Shown here: one piece after another, positions 1-7,080 of the stretch
How the letters are laid out: each line of letters begins with the position of its first letter
How positions within the stretch are numbered: the stretch's first letter is position 1
NCBI RefSeq assembly: GCF_007989105.1
Contig: NZ_BJVK01000006.1
Coordinates: 30,128 to 94,127, forward strand
Origin: Lentilactobacillus kefiri
GTDB lineage: Bacteria > Bacillota > Bacilli > Lactobacillales > Lactobacillaceae
DNA length: 64,000 nt
Reading direction: 5' to 3'
Notes under the pieces: model-generated
What the model was told of the DNA's origin: nothing
The model's input: the letters and a program-made list of their open reading frames with translations, nothing else
Database searches by the model: none
Translations under genes and position numbers: made by a program

Positions 1-79
1 CATCAATCACCGTCGGATTGTGCTTTAGTTCGTCTTGAAGCTCATTAGTTGTCACTGATTTTACTTTTGAAAATAACAT
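1..79 (-). CDS. Rhodanese-like domain protein (N-terminal fragment, runs off the window)
   Basis: Only the first 26 codons lie in the window (ATG at 79-77, reading leftwards). The N-terminus MLFSKVKSVTTNELQDEL followed by a HNPTVID stretch matches the start of single-domain rhodaneses, where a T-x-x-E-L helix precedes the first beta strand ending in (V/I)ID. The active-site cysteine loop is outside the window. A GGAGA-type ribosome binding site lies just upstream (about 84-90). Rhodaneses move sulfane sulfur, and small ones in Firmicutes are often controlled by the persulfide repressor CstR. The palindrome upstream fits that idea. Family is likely; exact role is inference. Confidence 0.65.
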   Translation of the reverse strand, partial: MLFSKVKSVTTNELQDELKHNPTVID

Positions 80-95
80 TCAAATTCTCCTTTTT

Positions 96-111
96 ATACC
101 ACTGGGGGTAT
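96..111. promoter_or_regulatory. CstR/CsoR-type operator candidate before the rhodanese gene
   Basis: The 16-base element ATACCACTGGGGGTAT is an imperfect palindrome: ATACC and GGTAT arms with a G-rich core. It lies a few bases upstream of the rhodanese ribosome binding site, where a promoter must be. CsoR/CstR operators are G/C-tract palindromes flanked by ATAC/GTAT, and CstR commonly controls rhodanese genes. No csoR-family gene is visible in the window, so the regulator is an inference. Confidence 0.45.
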
Positions 112-162
112 CTACTATCAAGTAGAATACCGTAAATTTTGAGCTTTGTAAACATGGGACAC

Positions 163-194
163 AAAAAAAGCATCGCCTAATCGCGATGTTTTTG
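163..194 (-). terminator. Terminator of the MarR-family gene, possibly bidirectional
   Basis: Stem GCATCGC (170-176) pairs with GCGATGT (183-189) around a six-base loop. Read on the minus strand it ends in seven U (169-163), so it follows the regulator gene. A five-base T run on the plus strand suggests it can work both ways. Confidence 0.75.
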
Positions 195-214
195 GATGAT
201 GTGTTTATTGAATG

Positions 215-667
215 TTAAAGATGTGATTCGTTATATGAATCTAATTTGGTTTCGATTGTCGACATTGTCTGAGAGCAGGCTTCCTTTTCTTCAGGGGTTA
301 GTCCCAAAATGTCAAAACAGCTGTTAACCCGTTCAAAAACATTGTCACGCTTATTCTTAGCGTCATCAGTCAATTCGATGATCACTGTTCGTTCATCGGA
401 TTCACTGCGGCTGCGAGTGATCCAACCGTGGCTTTCGAGCCGCTTTAATAACGGCGTTAAAGTACCACTGTCCAAGTGGAGGTATTCGCCCAATTGTTTG
501 ACTGACAGTGGGGCATATTGCCACAGTGTCAGCATCGCAATATACTGTGGATAGGTTAAATCAAATGGTTTAAGGGCTTGTTGGTAAAAGTGATTAAACT
601 TTTTATTTGCTGTGTACACTTGGAAACATAGTTGTTGATCCAAGCGAATTGGTTTAGTTTTAGGCAT
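215..667 (-). CDS. MarR-family transcriptional regulator, OhrR/SarZ type (thiol redox sensor)
   Basis: A 150-residue winged-helix repressor. The motif LDQQLCFQVYTANK near the N-terminus carries the conserved sensing cysteine (C14) of the one- and two-cysteine OhrR/SarZ/MgrA group, which releases DNA when that thiol is oxidised by organic peroxides or hypochlorite. The DNA-binding segment is SVKQLGEYLHLDSGTLTPLL (about 55-74), followed by the DERTV wing (about 91-95). Two further cysteines, C117 and C131, could serve as the resolving partner. I chose the ATG at 667 because AGGAG sits about 7 bases ahead. The longer frame to 703 lacks a site. It faces away from the DUF2238-like gene, and palindromes lie over both promoters, so autoregulation and control of the neighbour are likely. 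No ohr peroxidase gene is beside it. Confidence 0.85.
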   Translation of the reverse strand: MPKTKPIRLDQQLCFQVYTANKKFNHFYQQALKPFDLTYPQYIAMLTLWQYAPLSVKQLGEYLHLDSGTLTPLLKRLESHGWITRSRSESDERTVIIELTDDAKNKRDNVFERVNSCFDILGLTPEEKEACSQTMSTIETKLDSYNESHL

Positions 668-755
668 AATATTAACTCCTGTATGTTTGCAAGTGACCGC
701 CACCGTTTTTGCACGGCACGGACTAGTCGATTCATTTCAAATTCTTTATGTTATT

Positions 756-783
756 ATTGTAATGTATTCACAATTAAAAGCAA
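756..783 (-). promoter_or_regulatory. Promoter of the MarR-type regulator with overlapping inverted repeat
   Basis: Minus strand: -35 TTGCTT (783-778), 16-base spacer, -10 TACAAT (761-756). Arms TTATTGT (754-760) and ACAATTA (770-776) form an inverted repeat with a 9-base gap across the core promoter, a likely autoregulatory operator. Confidence 0.6.
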
Positions 784-799
784 GACAAACGTGTGAGGT

Positions 800-825
800 C
801 AATTTAATTGTAAACAATTAATTTG
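800..825. promoter_or_regulatory. Palindromic operator candidate upstream of the DUF2238-like gene
   Basis: TAATTGT (805-811), AA, ACAATTA (814-820) is a perfect 7-base inverted repeat. With one mismatch the symmetry extends out to 800-825. The ACAATT/AATTGT core resembles published OhrR/MarR operators and repeats the half-site found over the regulator's own promoter. Confidence 0.6.
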
Positions 826-847
826 ATGACAAAGGGGATTATGACGT

Positions 848-1546
848 ATGAAAATTGGTAAATTAAGATTTAGCACATGGTTATTTTGGATCACAATTGT
901 TTCGATGGTCGGGTACATTGGTTATTACGGCTATTGGTTTATGAAAGGTCAGCCAAAATTTCATGGTCAAATGTTACTGCTGGTGGAAGTCTTTATTGGG
1001 ATCTTGATTGCCAGCCTGCCATTTTTGATTGAGAAGCTGGGAAACTTTTATTTTCCACAAATTGAATTGGTCTTCTTCTATATTTTCTTATACATGTCGA
1101 TTTTCCTTGGATCCGGTCTTCAATTTTACGGCGTGACCTTTTGGGATAAGTACGAACATGTCTTATCAGCCATGATGCTTGCTGGCTTGGGCTTTTCTAT
1201 TTTCCAAGGGTTGCTCAGTGCAAGAGACAATGTTTCTAATAAGCCATTTTTGATGAGCCTATTTGCATTCGCCTTCGGTACCACTTGCGGGGTTTTCTGG
1301 GAACTTTACGAATTTACCGCTGATGGTTTAGGCGGCCTCAACCTTCAAAGATATGAAGAAGCCGGAAGATTATTAGTTGGCCGGGCTGCTTTGATGGATA
1401 CGATGACGGATCTGATCGCTGATTTAACAGGGGCATTTTTGATGGCTCTGATTGGATATCTCATGATGAAACAGGATCCAAGTTCAAGTCGGTACCTGGT
1501 ATTTAAATCAAAACGACAAAACTTCTTTTCAAGTTACTACTTTTAG
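848..1546 (+). CDS. Integral membrane protein, DUF2238 (YjdF) family
   Basis: A 232-residue protein with about six membrane segments (roughly 11-32, 41-60, 72-88, 104-124, 133-156, 187-207). Between the later helices lie polar motifs typical of the DUF2238 family: DKYEHVLSA, FWELYEF and LMDTMTDLIADLTGA. These conserved acidic residues and the histidine inside or near membranes could bind a metal or proton, but the biochemical role is unknown. The ATG follows AAAGGGGATTATGACGT, whose GGGG is the ribosome binding site. It stands alone between the divergent MarR-type regulator and tRNA-Leu. The palindrome at 800-825 suggests redox-linked control by that regulator. The tRNA promoter lies inside its last codons. 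Confidence 0.75.
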   Translation: MKIGKLRFSTWLFWITIVSMVGYIGYYGYWFMKGQPKFHGQMLLLVEVFIGILIASLPFLIEKLGNFYFPQIELVFFYIFLYMSIFLGSGLQFYGVTFWDKYEHVLSAMMLAGLGFSIFQGLLSARDNVSNKPFLMSLFAFAFGTTCGVFWELYEFTADGLGGLNLQRYEEAGRLLVGRAALMDTMTDLIADLTGAFLMALIGYLMMKQDPSSSRYLVFKSKRQNFFSSYYF

Positions 1547-1554
1547 TGTAAAAT
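1526..1554 (+). promoter_or_regulatory. Promoter of tRNA-Leu
   Basis: -35 TTTTCA (1526-1531), 17-base spacer, -10 TAAAAT (1549-1554), about 14 bases before the tRNA 5' end. It overlaps the 3' end of the membrane-protein gene. Confidence 0.5.
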
Positions 1555-1567
1555 AATATATGTTGTT

Positions 1568-1651
1568 GCCCTCGTGGCGGAACTGGCAGACGCGCAGCGT
1601 TCAGGTCGCTGTTTGAGCAATCAAGTACAGGTTCGAATCCTGCCGAGGGCA
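1568..1651 (+). tRNA. tRNA-Leu (anticodon CAG)
   Basis: Acceptor stem GCCCTCG pairs with CGAGGGC. The anticodon arm is CAGCG-TTCAGGT-CGCTG, giving anticodon CAG. A long variable arm (TTTGAGCAATCAAGT) marks a class II tRNA, and the T arm contains GGTTCGAATCC. The discriminator is A and no CCA is encoded. It reads leucine CUG codons. Confidence 0.95.
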
Positions 1652-1660
1652 TAACACAAT

Positions 1661-1710
1661 AAAGAAGCACCTCAATCCATTAGGAACAATGGACTGAGGT
1701 GCTTCTTTTA
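1661..1710. terminator. Bidirectional terminator between tRNA-Leu and the S53 peptidase
   Basis: A stem of about 20 bases (1661-1680 with 1687-1708) whose halves contain GAAGCACCTCA and TGAGGTGCTTC, a short loop, and A/T tracts on both sides. It can end both the plus-strand tRNA and the minus-strand peptidase transcript. Confidence 0.85.
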
Positions 1711-1740
1711 TACTGCTCTAATTTATCTTAATCATTCATT

Positions 1741-3627
1741 CTAATTAGAAGAATTTTCAGATCCAAACTTGTTATAAAGTTTGTCAAAGTTAATGGTTCC
1801 CAAACCGGTTGCCTGGTTGTAAAGCTTGCCCGGTTGACCCGTGTAGTATAAGTTGTTGTTATTGTCTGCGTCATCAAGAACTGTAAATGGTGAATCAGTT
1901 TCGGCAGCAAACTTATAAATTTGTGGATTCCAGAAACCTAATGGGGTATCGCGGCCACTGTTCATGACAGCATTTGCAGCTGCCATTTGTGGGGCGACGA
2001 AACTTGTTCCGCCATTGACACTCCAGGACTTAATTGGATGATTGGTTAACTTCTTGGTCTTTTTGTCATACGAAAGATTATTACCTGATACGTAGGTTGC
2101 ATAACCAGTCAGATTGTCAGCATTCGCTGAGACATCTGGTAAGTTACGACCGCCAGCGGTACCTGTGATAATTCTTGGATTCTTTTGGATTAGGAAGCCG
2201 CCTTTGACGTATTTAAGAAGTTCAATGGCTCTGAATGTGTTAACACCAGGAACACCTAATTGATATCTTGGGGTTGGGTTTAACAAGGAGAAGCCGCCAC
2301 CGCTTCCGGCATATATGGATGGCTTGGATTCCGGCTTGCTGTAAGTGTCACCCCAGGCCCGTTCTTTATTAACGGTGACGAGTTTGCCATCGATAATCTT
2401 AGTGTACGGAAGGGTGGTGCCACCGGTAATCACTTGGTAAGGCGAAGTTGAAAAGACATGGTTAAAGTCTTTCATTGCCAATTCTCTTGGGCCATAGTCA
2501 CCACTTGCTTTGAACACGGTAATTCCTTGAACGGCAGCCTGCTCCAACATCACATTGAAAGCATCACTATAATCGGACATTGAGGAACTTGAATTCTGCT
2601 CCCAGTTGCTTGGTAGTTCCACATTGGGGCCAAAGCTGGTTGTCAGTTGTTTATCACGGTTATCGGAAATTGCTTTCATAAAAGTTGTGTAGTAAGTGGA
2701 TGTTGAGGAGGTCTTCTGGTCAAGCGAAAGGCCAACGTAAGCATCAATATTGGCATCCGGGGCAACTGAAGCAGATTGGTTAACGTCCAATGTTGCTTCC
2801 ATTTGTGGGGCACTAACACCCAGTGTCAGCATAAGGTCACCGGTCTTGTGACCGTCAACTGTGTAGATTTTGTTAATCCGGTTGGGATTGTCGTTAACGC
2901 CAACTTGATCTAAGTATGTTAAAACATCATCTTTTTTGAAATCAGAAAGGGTGATAATTCCAATTCGCTGACCTTGACCGGTTAATCCTTTGGCATACAA
3001 ATTATTCAGCTGATACCGATCGGCGAATTTTAATGCACCATACTTTTTAGAAAACGAGGTCTTACTCAGATCTGTATTTGGTGATGTCGGGGCCTTTGGA
3101 ATTGATGGGTTCAAACTTGATTTGGTCTTTTTTGTTTTAGGCTTCTTTGCATAAACCCCAATCACACTGATTACCTTATCGGATAGCTTGGCAGGAAACT
3201 TTATCTTAGTCCGATATTGCTTTGAACCGATCTTGGTGCTTTTGGCATCAAACGCTTTAATCAGGTTGGCTCGGCTACCCCATACTTTTAATGCTAAATT
3301 TCCGGGATAAACCGCGGATTTCAAATGATATTTGGCAAGGTAGTTACTGAAATCACTGATTTCTGACTGACTTCTACCAAATTTGTCTGCAACCTGATCC
3401 GGTGTCAGATATTTATGAAAATTCGATGATGTCGGATCGACGGTATCATATGTGTAATCGGTCAATTGGGATTCACTTTGAGGCTTAAATGCGATATTTG
3501 CCACAACCGTATTTGAACCCTTTACTGATGGCAGCTTAAATGATGCTGCTTTGGAACTGATCGTTGAACTTCCCAAAAGAACGATTATTCCGCTCAATAA
3601 TCCTAAGGTTATTCTGTTTCCCCTCAT
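1741..3627 (-). CDS. Secreted S53 family (sedolisin/kumamolisin-like) serine-carboxyl peptidase
   Basis: A 628-residue exported protease. MRGNR plus a hydrophobic core to about residue 22 form a signal peptide, with cleavage likely near SSKAA (24-28). An activation prodomain covers about 30-190. The catalytic domain has the sedolisin residues: E277 and D281 (ExxxD), D377 in ASGDYG, and the nucleophile S542 in GGTSFVAP. An acidic patch near 585 (LDDADNNNN) fits the family's calcium site. Sedolisins cleave peptides at acidic pH, which would suit an acid-producing host; secretion and substrate are inferred. The ATG at 3627 is preferred over the one at 3660. The -10 box at 3663-3668 puts transcription start near 3656, so the upstream ATG would lie outside the message. 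The likely upstream partner is a broken membrane gene. Confidence 0.9.
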   Translation of the reverse strand: MRGNRITLGLLSGIIVLLGSSTISSKAASFKLPSVKGSNTVVANIAFKPQSESQLTDYTYDTVDPTSSNFHKYLTPDQVADKFGRSQSEISDFSNYLAKYHLKSAVYPGNLALKVWGSRANLIKAFDAKSTKIGSKQYRTKIKFPAKLSDKVISVIGVYAKKPKTKKTKSSLNPSIPKAPTSPNTDLSKTSFSKKYGALKFADRYQLNNLYAKGLTGQGQRIGIITLSDFKKDDVLTYLDQVGVNDNPNRINKIYTVDGHKTGDLMLTLGVSAPQMEATLDVNQSASVAPDANIDAYVGLSLDQKTSSTSTYYTTFMKAISDNRDKQLTTSFGPNVELPSNWEQNSSSSMSDYSDAFNVMLEQAAVQGITVFKASGDYGPRELAMKDFNHVFSTSPYQVITGGTTLPYTKIIDGKLVTVNKERAWGDTYSKPESKPSIYAGSGGGFSLLNPTPRYQLGVPGVNTFRAIELLKYVKGGFLIQKNPRIITGTAGGRNLPDVSANADNLTGYATYVSGNNLSYDKKTKKLTNHPIKSWSVNGGTSFVAPQMAAANAVMNSGRDTPLGFWNPQIYKFAAETDSPFTVLDDADNNNNLYYTGQPGKLYNQATGLGTINFDKLYNKFGSENSSN

Positions 3628-3662
3628 ACATGCCACTTCTTTCTTGCAATATTTATACATAA

Positions 3663-3668
3663 ATTATA
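3663..3668 (-). promoter_or_regulatory. -10 element of the S53 peptidase promoter
   Basis: A perfect TATAAT on the minus strand, about 36 bases before the ATG at 3627. No good -35 box sits 17 bases upstream, so strength is uncertain. It supports the shorter start. Confidence 0.5.
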
Positions 3669-3700
3669 ACGCTATTTGAATCAAAACCTGCTTTAGTGCC

Positions 3701-4022
3701 TTACTTTGAAAAAATCACGCTGTTAATGCCAAATACATTCATCACGTACAAAATAAGGATAACTGAGTTGGTGATTGCTGAAAAAACGATCAGGTCATAT
3801 CTAAGGGTCGTGTGATAGATACTAAAGCTCCAGCCACTGTTATATTTTTTGCCTTTGTAGGTGAATGAAACGATTATCAAAAACAGGCTTAAAATTCCTT
3901 GGATAATCATGCCGATAATATAGATAAAGGAATTGCCATAGGAATATTGAAATAGGTATAAACCGACACAGAAAGCGTCAATTAAGATTGTTATGAATGG
4001 GATAGGAATCAGCTCTTTTCAT
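3701..4022 (-). pseudogene. Small membrane protein gene with a frame break right after its start codon
   Basis: The frame from 4018 to the stop at 3701 encodes about 105 hydrophobic residues beginning KELIPIPFITILIDAF, with three or four membrane segments and a C-terminus ending GINSVIFSK. The only well-placed start is ATG at 4022-4020 behind GGGG, but it is one base out of frame: ATG-AAAA-GAGCTG, and an in-frame TGA overlaps it. Removing one A from the AAAA run would give an uninterrupted MKELIPIPF protein. As written, translation could begin only at an internal start such as ATG 3910, giving 69 residues. I do not recognise the family. It may be a recent pseudogene, a slippage-controlled gene or a sequencing error. 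It lies 73 bases ahead of the S53 peptidase on the same strand. Confidence 0.55.
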
Positions 4023-4217
4023 TTTAATATCCCCATTATATCAAACCGCACAATTCGGGGGTCGGTAGGGGGTTGATGATGGATAACGATCGCTGCACTG
4101 ACGGCTAAAAATCATTTGATTATATCCCTAAACTTATTAATTGCTTTTTGATTATAAACGTTGCATTATAGTGGTGTAGACAAGTAATGGTTCCGCTTAC
4201 ATGAAAGGGTGATTGGT

Positions 4218-4658
4218 ATGTATAAAAACATTTTAGTTCCGTTGGACGGAAGTAAGAATTCACAACTTGCTTTAGAGGAAGCATGCAAGTTGGCAAAGCA
4301 ATTCGACTCTACAATTCATTTGGTAACAGTTATTAATAACACCAATTTCTATTATGGAGCTGGAGCTGCCGGCATGCCGCCTCGTATGTATGACGACCAG
4401 CGTGACATTGCTGAGAACATTATTAATGCAGCAAAGAAATATGCCGATTCACAAGGCGTTAAGTACGAGAGCTCCATTGATACTGGAAACCCTAAGAATA
4501 TCATTGCTCATGTATATCCAGACGAGCATGATGTTGATTTGATTGTCATTGGTAAATCCGGTGTCGATGCGATCAACCGGGTATTGATTGGTTCAACCAC
4601 TGCATTCGTTGTACGTAATTCAACAACCAAGGTTTTAGTTGTTAATACCAAAGGCTAA
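4218..4658 (+). CDS. Universal stress protein, UspA family
   Basis: A 146-residue single-domain Usp protein. The start YKNILVPLDGS is the usual first strand with its aspartate. The nucleotide-binding signature G-2x-G-9x-G-S is seen in GKSGVDAINRVLIGSTT near the C-terminus, so this member probably binds ATP. A methionine/glycine-rich loop (GAGAAGMPPRMYDD, about 47-60) is typical of lactobacillar Usp proteins. The ATG at 4218 is chosen because AAAGGG (4204-4209) lies 8 bases upstream; a GTG at 4209 in the same frame overlaps that site. It is monocistronic with its own terminator. Such proteins support survival under starvation or acid stress, but the specific trigger cannot be read from sequence. 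Confidence 0.88.
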   Translation: MYKNILVPLDGSKNSQLALEEACKLAKQFDSTIHLVTVINNTNFYYGAGAAGMPPRMYDDQRDIAENIINAAKKYADSQGVKYESSIDTGNPKNIIAHVYPDEHDVDLIVIGKSGVDAINRVLIGSTTAFVVRNSTTKVLVVNTKG

Positions 4659-4665
4659 AGTCAAT

Positions 4666-4716
4666 AAAAAAATGGTTCAGCGTTATCTGGGAAGGTAACG
4701 TTGAACCATTTTTTAT
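4666..4716. terminator. Bidirectional terminator between uspA-like and a small orphan gene
   Basis: A 17-base stem with arms containing AATGGTTCAGCGTTA and TAACGTTGAACCATT around TGGGAA, with A and T tracts on either side. It serves the two convergent genes. Confidence 0.85.
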
Positions 4717-4723
4717 TCATCAA

Positions 4724-4957
4724 TTAAATTTTATCAGAAATCTTGTATGGCTTCTGAATGGCATTCTTTTCATTATCATGACTGATAATATCGTCCGCCA
4801 TAAAAATATCAAAGTTTTTATTGTCGACGCCATGAACGACGAGGACATTTTTGTTATGTTCTTTTTCTTTGTATATTTGAGCGGTCTTTACCGCCTCGTT
4901 ATGATCATGAAAGTTGCCAATTGAATCTCCTGGGTTGAAAAATACGATTTCATCCAT
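4724..4957 (-). CDS. Small hypothetical protein (77 aa)
   Basis: An acidic, soluble-looking protein starting MDEIVFFNPGDSIGNF. I do not recognise it. It lacks a signal peptide or membrane segment and has a short charged middle (KEKEHNKNV) followed by a VLVVHGVDN strand-like segment, so a small alpha/beta fold is plausible. The ATG at 4957 is chosen because GGGAG lies about 9 bases upstream; a longer frame to 4975 begins over that site. It is convergent with the UspA gene and shares its terminator. A good ribosome binding site and a clean terminator argue that it is a real gene. Confidence 0.6.
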   Translation of the reverse strand: MDEIVFFNPGDSIGNFHDHNEAVKTAQIYKEKEHNKNVLVVHGVDNKNFDIFMADDIISHDNEKNAIQKPYKISDKI

Positions 4958-5170
4958 TTGTATCTCTCCCTTCAATACATTTGTATCTCTAAAACAAGTA
5001 TAACTTAAAATAATGGTAAAACAAAATTCGAAAATGTTTTATTTTCAGTTGAGTCGCTGTTTTTTAAGAAAGTTTTATACTACTGGTAGCAAGGGTGTTA
5101 ATCTGATAAAATATAAACCGTTATTGATTTTAAGACTAACCAAGAAGATTTTATAAAAGGGGTATAGGAT

Positions 5171-7051
5171 ATGTGCGGATTTGTTGGTTACGTTAACCAA
5201 AAAGATGTTCCAGAAGGTACCATTAACAGCATGGCTGATAGGATCAAGCATCGTGGCCCCGACGACGAAGCTTATTTTTCAGACGACAATGTTTCAATGG
5301 GCTTTCGACGACTTTCAATCATTGACTTGGCACATGGCCGTCAGCCGATGTTCAACGCTGACCAGACTAAAGTACTGACTTTTAATGGTGAAATTTACAA
5401 TTACAAAGAAATTCGTGAAGAACTTCGCGATTTGGGTTATGAGTTTAAGACGGATGTTGATTCAGAAGTTCTTGTTTATGGATATGAAGAATGGGGTCCA
5501 GCATTGTTGGATAAGCTCCGTGGAATGTTTGCCTTCGTTATCTACGACAAGAAGAAAAATGAAGTCTTTGGTGCCCGTGACCACTTTGGAATCAAGCCGC
5601 TTTATTACTACGATGATGGCGATACTTTCCTTTGGGGATCAGAAATTAAAGCTTTCTTGGAACATCCAAACTTTAATAAGGAATTGAATCTCCGCTTATT
5701 GCCAATTCATTTGAGCTTTGAGTTTATTCCATCCAGAGAAACAATGTTCAAACATGTCTACAAATTATTGCCTGGACAATACTTCCTGCACAAGAACGGA
5801 AAAACCGAAACCCATCGTTATTACAAATTTAATTATGATCACATTGATAATAGTCAAACCATTAAGGGCGATGCCGATAAGATTGGCAAGCTGGTAGATG
5901 ATTCTGTTAAGGCCCATATGATTGCCGATGTTGAAGTTGGAAGCTTCTTATCCAGTGGAATTGATTCCAGCTACGTTCTTAATGAGGCAGCCAAATTAAA
6001 GCCAATTCAATCATTTTCAATTGGTTTTCATCACTCCAAATATAGTGAGTTGGCTTGGTCAACCGAGTTTGCCAAGACGATTAACCAAAAGAACACCCCA
6101 ATTTACATGAACGGGGATGACTACTTCAACTTCCTGCCAACAATGATGTACTACATGGATGAGCCACTTTCAAATCCAGCGGCAATTCAGTTGTACTACT
6201 TGTCAAAAGACACTTCCAAACATGTCAAAGTTGCGTTATCCGGTGAAGGTGCCGATGAATTCTTCGGTGGCTATAACACCTATTTGGAAGCTATTCCGTT
6301 TGACCGTTACCAAAAGTACGTGCCAAAGCCGGTTCGTAAGGGCCTGGCAGCCGTTGCAAAGCGCTTGCCTCGATTCCATGGGAAACGGTTCCTGGTTCGT
6401 GGTGCCCAGCCGCTTAGCGAACGCTATTACCGAGTTAACTACGTCTTTAACTATGACGACCGGAACAAAGTGTTGAAGGATCCATCAATCAACGTTGATT
6501 CTGGTGCATACACCAAGCACATCTTTGATGACGTTAAGGGCAAAGATGAAATGACCCAAATGGAATACTTTGATATCAACACTTGGCTGCCATTTGATAT
6601 TTTGCACAAGGCTGATCGAATGAGTATGTGTAACTCACTTGAAGTTCGGGTTCCATTCGTTGATAAGGAAGTTGCCAAGTTTGCCGAAACGATGCCTGTC
6701 AAAACGCGGATTACGCCAAACGAAACCAAAATTGCATTACGGACATCTGCTGAGCGAGAGATGCCTAAGAAGACGGCTCTTAAAGAGAAGCTTGGATTCC
6801 CATCACCAATTGCCAGCTGGATTAATGATCCAAAATATCACGAACGGATTGTGAAAGCATTCCATTCAGATACTGGTAAAAAGTTCTTCAACACCCATGA
6901 ACTTGATCGATTGTTGAAAGAACATGCTGAAGGTAAATCCAACATGCAAAAGATCTTCACAATTTACACATTTATCCTTTGGTACCAGGTTTACTTCCCA
7001 GAAGATACAACTGAGGACACAATTAAACTGGTTCATCGGACACAAATTTAG
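5171..7051 (+). CDS. asnB: Glutamine-dependent asparagine synthase family; probable amidotransferase for the D-Asp cross-bridge
   Basis: A 626-residue class II amidotransferase. The N-terminal nucleophile is C2 (MCGFVGYV), the glutaminase domain covers about 2-190 (RHRGPD-like region near 28-32 and NGEIYN at 72-77), and the synthetase P-loop SSGIDSS is at 261-267. Free L-asparagine synthesis is the textbook reaction. However, the next three genes are MurE, D-aspartate ligase and aspartate racemase. In Lactococcus lactis the paralogue AsnH amidates the D-Asp of the peptidoglycan cross-bridge, so wall amidation is the better guess here. The ATG follows GGGGTATAGGAT. It heads the operon and is 29 bases from the murE start. 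The choice between AsnB and AsnH roles is inference. Confidence 0.85.
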   Translation: MCGFVGYVNQKDVPEGTINSMADRIKHRGPDDEAYFSDDNVSMGFRRLSIIDLAHGRQPMFNADQTKVLTFNGEIYNYKEIREELRDLGYEFKTDVDSEVLVYGYEEWGPALLDKLRGMFAFVIYDKKKNEVFGARDHFGIKPLYYYDDGDTFLWGSEIKAFLEHPNFNKELNLRLLPIHLSFEFIPSRETMFKHVYKLLPGQYFLHKNGKTETHRYYKFNYDHIDNSQTIKGDADKIGKLVDDSVKAHMIADVEVGSFLSSGIDSSYVLNEAAKLKPIQSFSIGFHHSKYSELAWSTEFAKTINQKNTPIYMNGDDYFNFLPTMMYYMDEPLSNPAAIQLYYLSKDTSKHVKVALSGEGADEFFGGYNTYLEAIPFDRYQKYVPKPVRKGLAAVAKRLPRFHGKRFLVRGAQPLSERYYRVNYVFNYDDRNKVLKDPSINVDSGAYTKHIFDDVKGKDEMTQMEYFDINTWLPFDILHKADRMSMCNSLEVRVPFVDKEVAKFAETMPVKTRITPNETKIALRTSAEREMPKKTALKEKLGFPSPIASWINDPKYHERIVKAFHSDTGKKFFNTHELDRLLKEHAEGKSNMQKIFTIYTFILWYQVYFPEDTTEDTIKLVHRTQI

Positions 7052-7080
7052 AAATATGCAGAGAATGGAAGGTGCACAAA

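Noticed and set aside
3628..3660. Longer N-terminus (MYKYCKKEVAC) for the S53 peptidase
   Set aside because: The -10 box at 3663-3668 would place this ATG outside or at the very end of the transcript, and the shorter form has a normal signal peptide.
4140..4185. cre-like sequence in the uspA leader (around TATAAACGTTGCAT)
   Set aside because: Only about 10 of 14 positions match and the right half is wrong; such matches occur by chance in AT-rich leaders.
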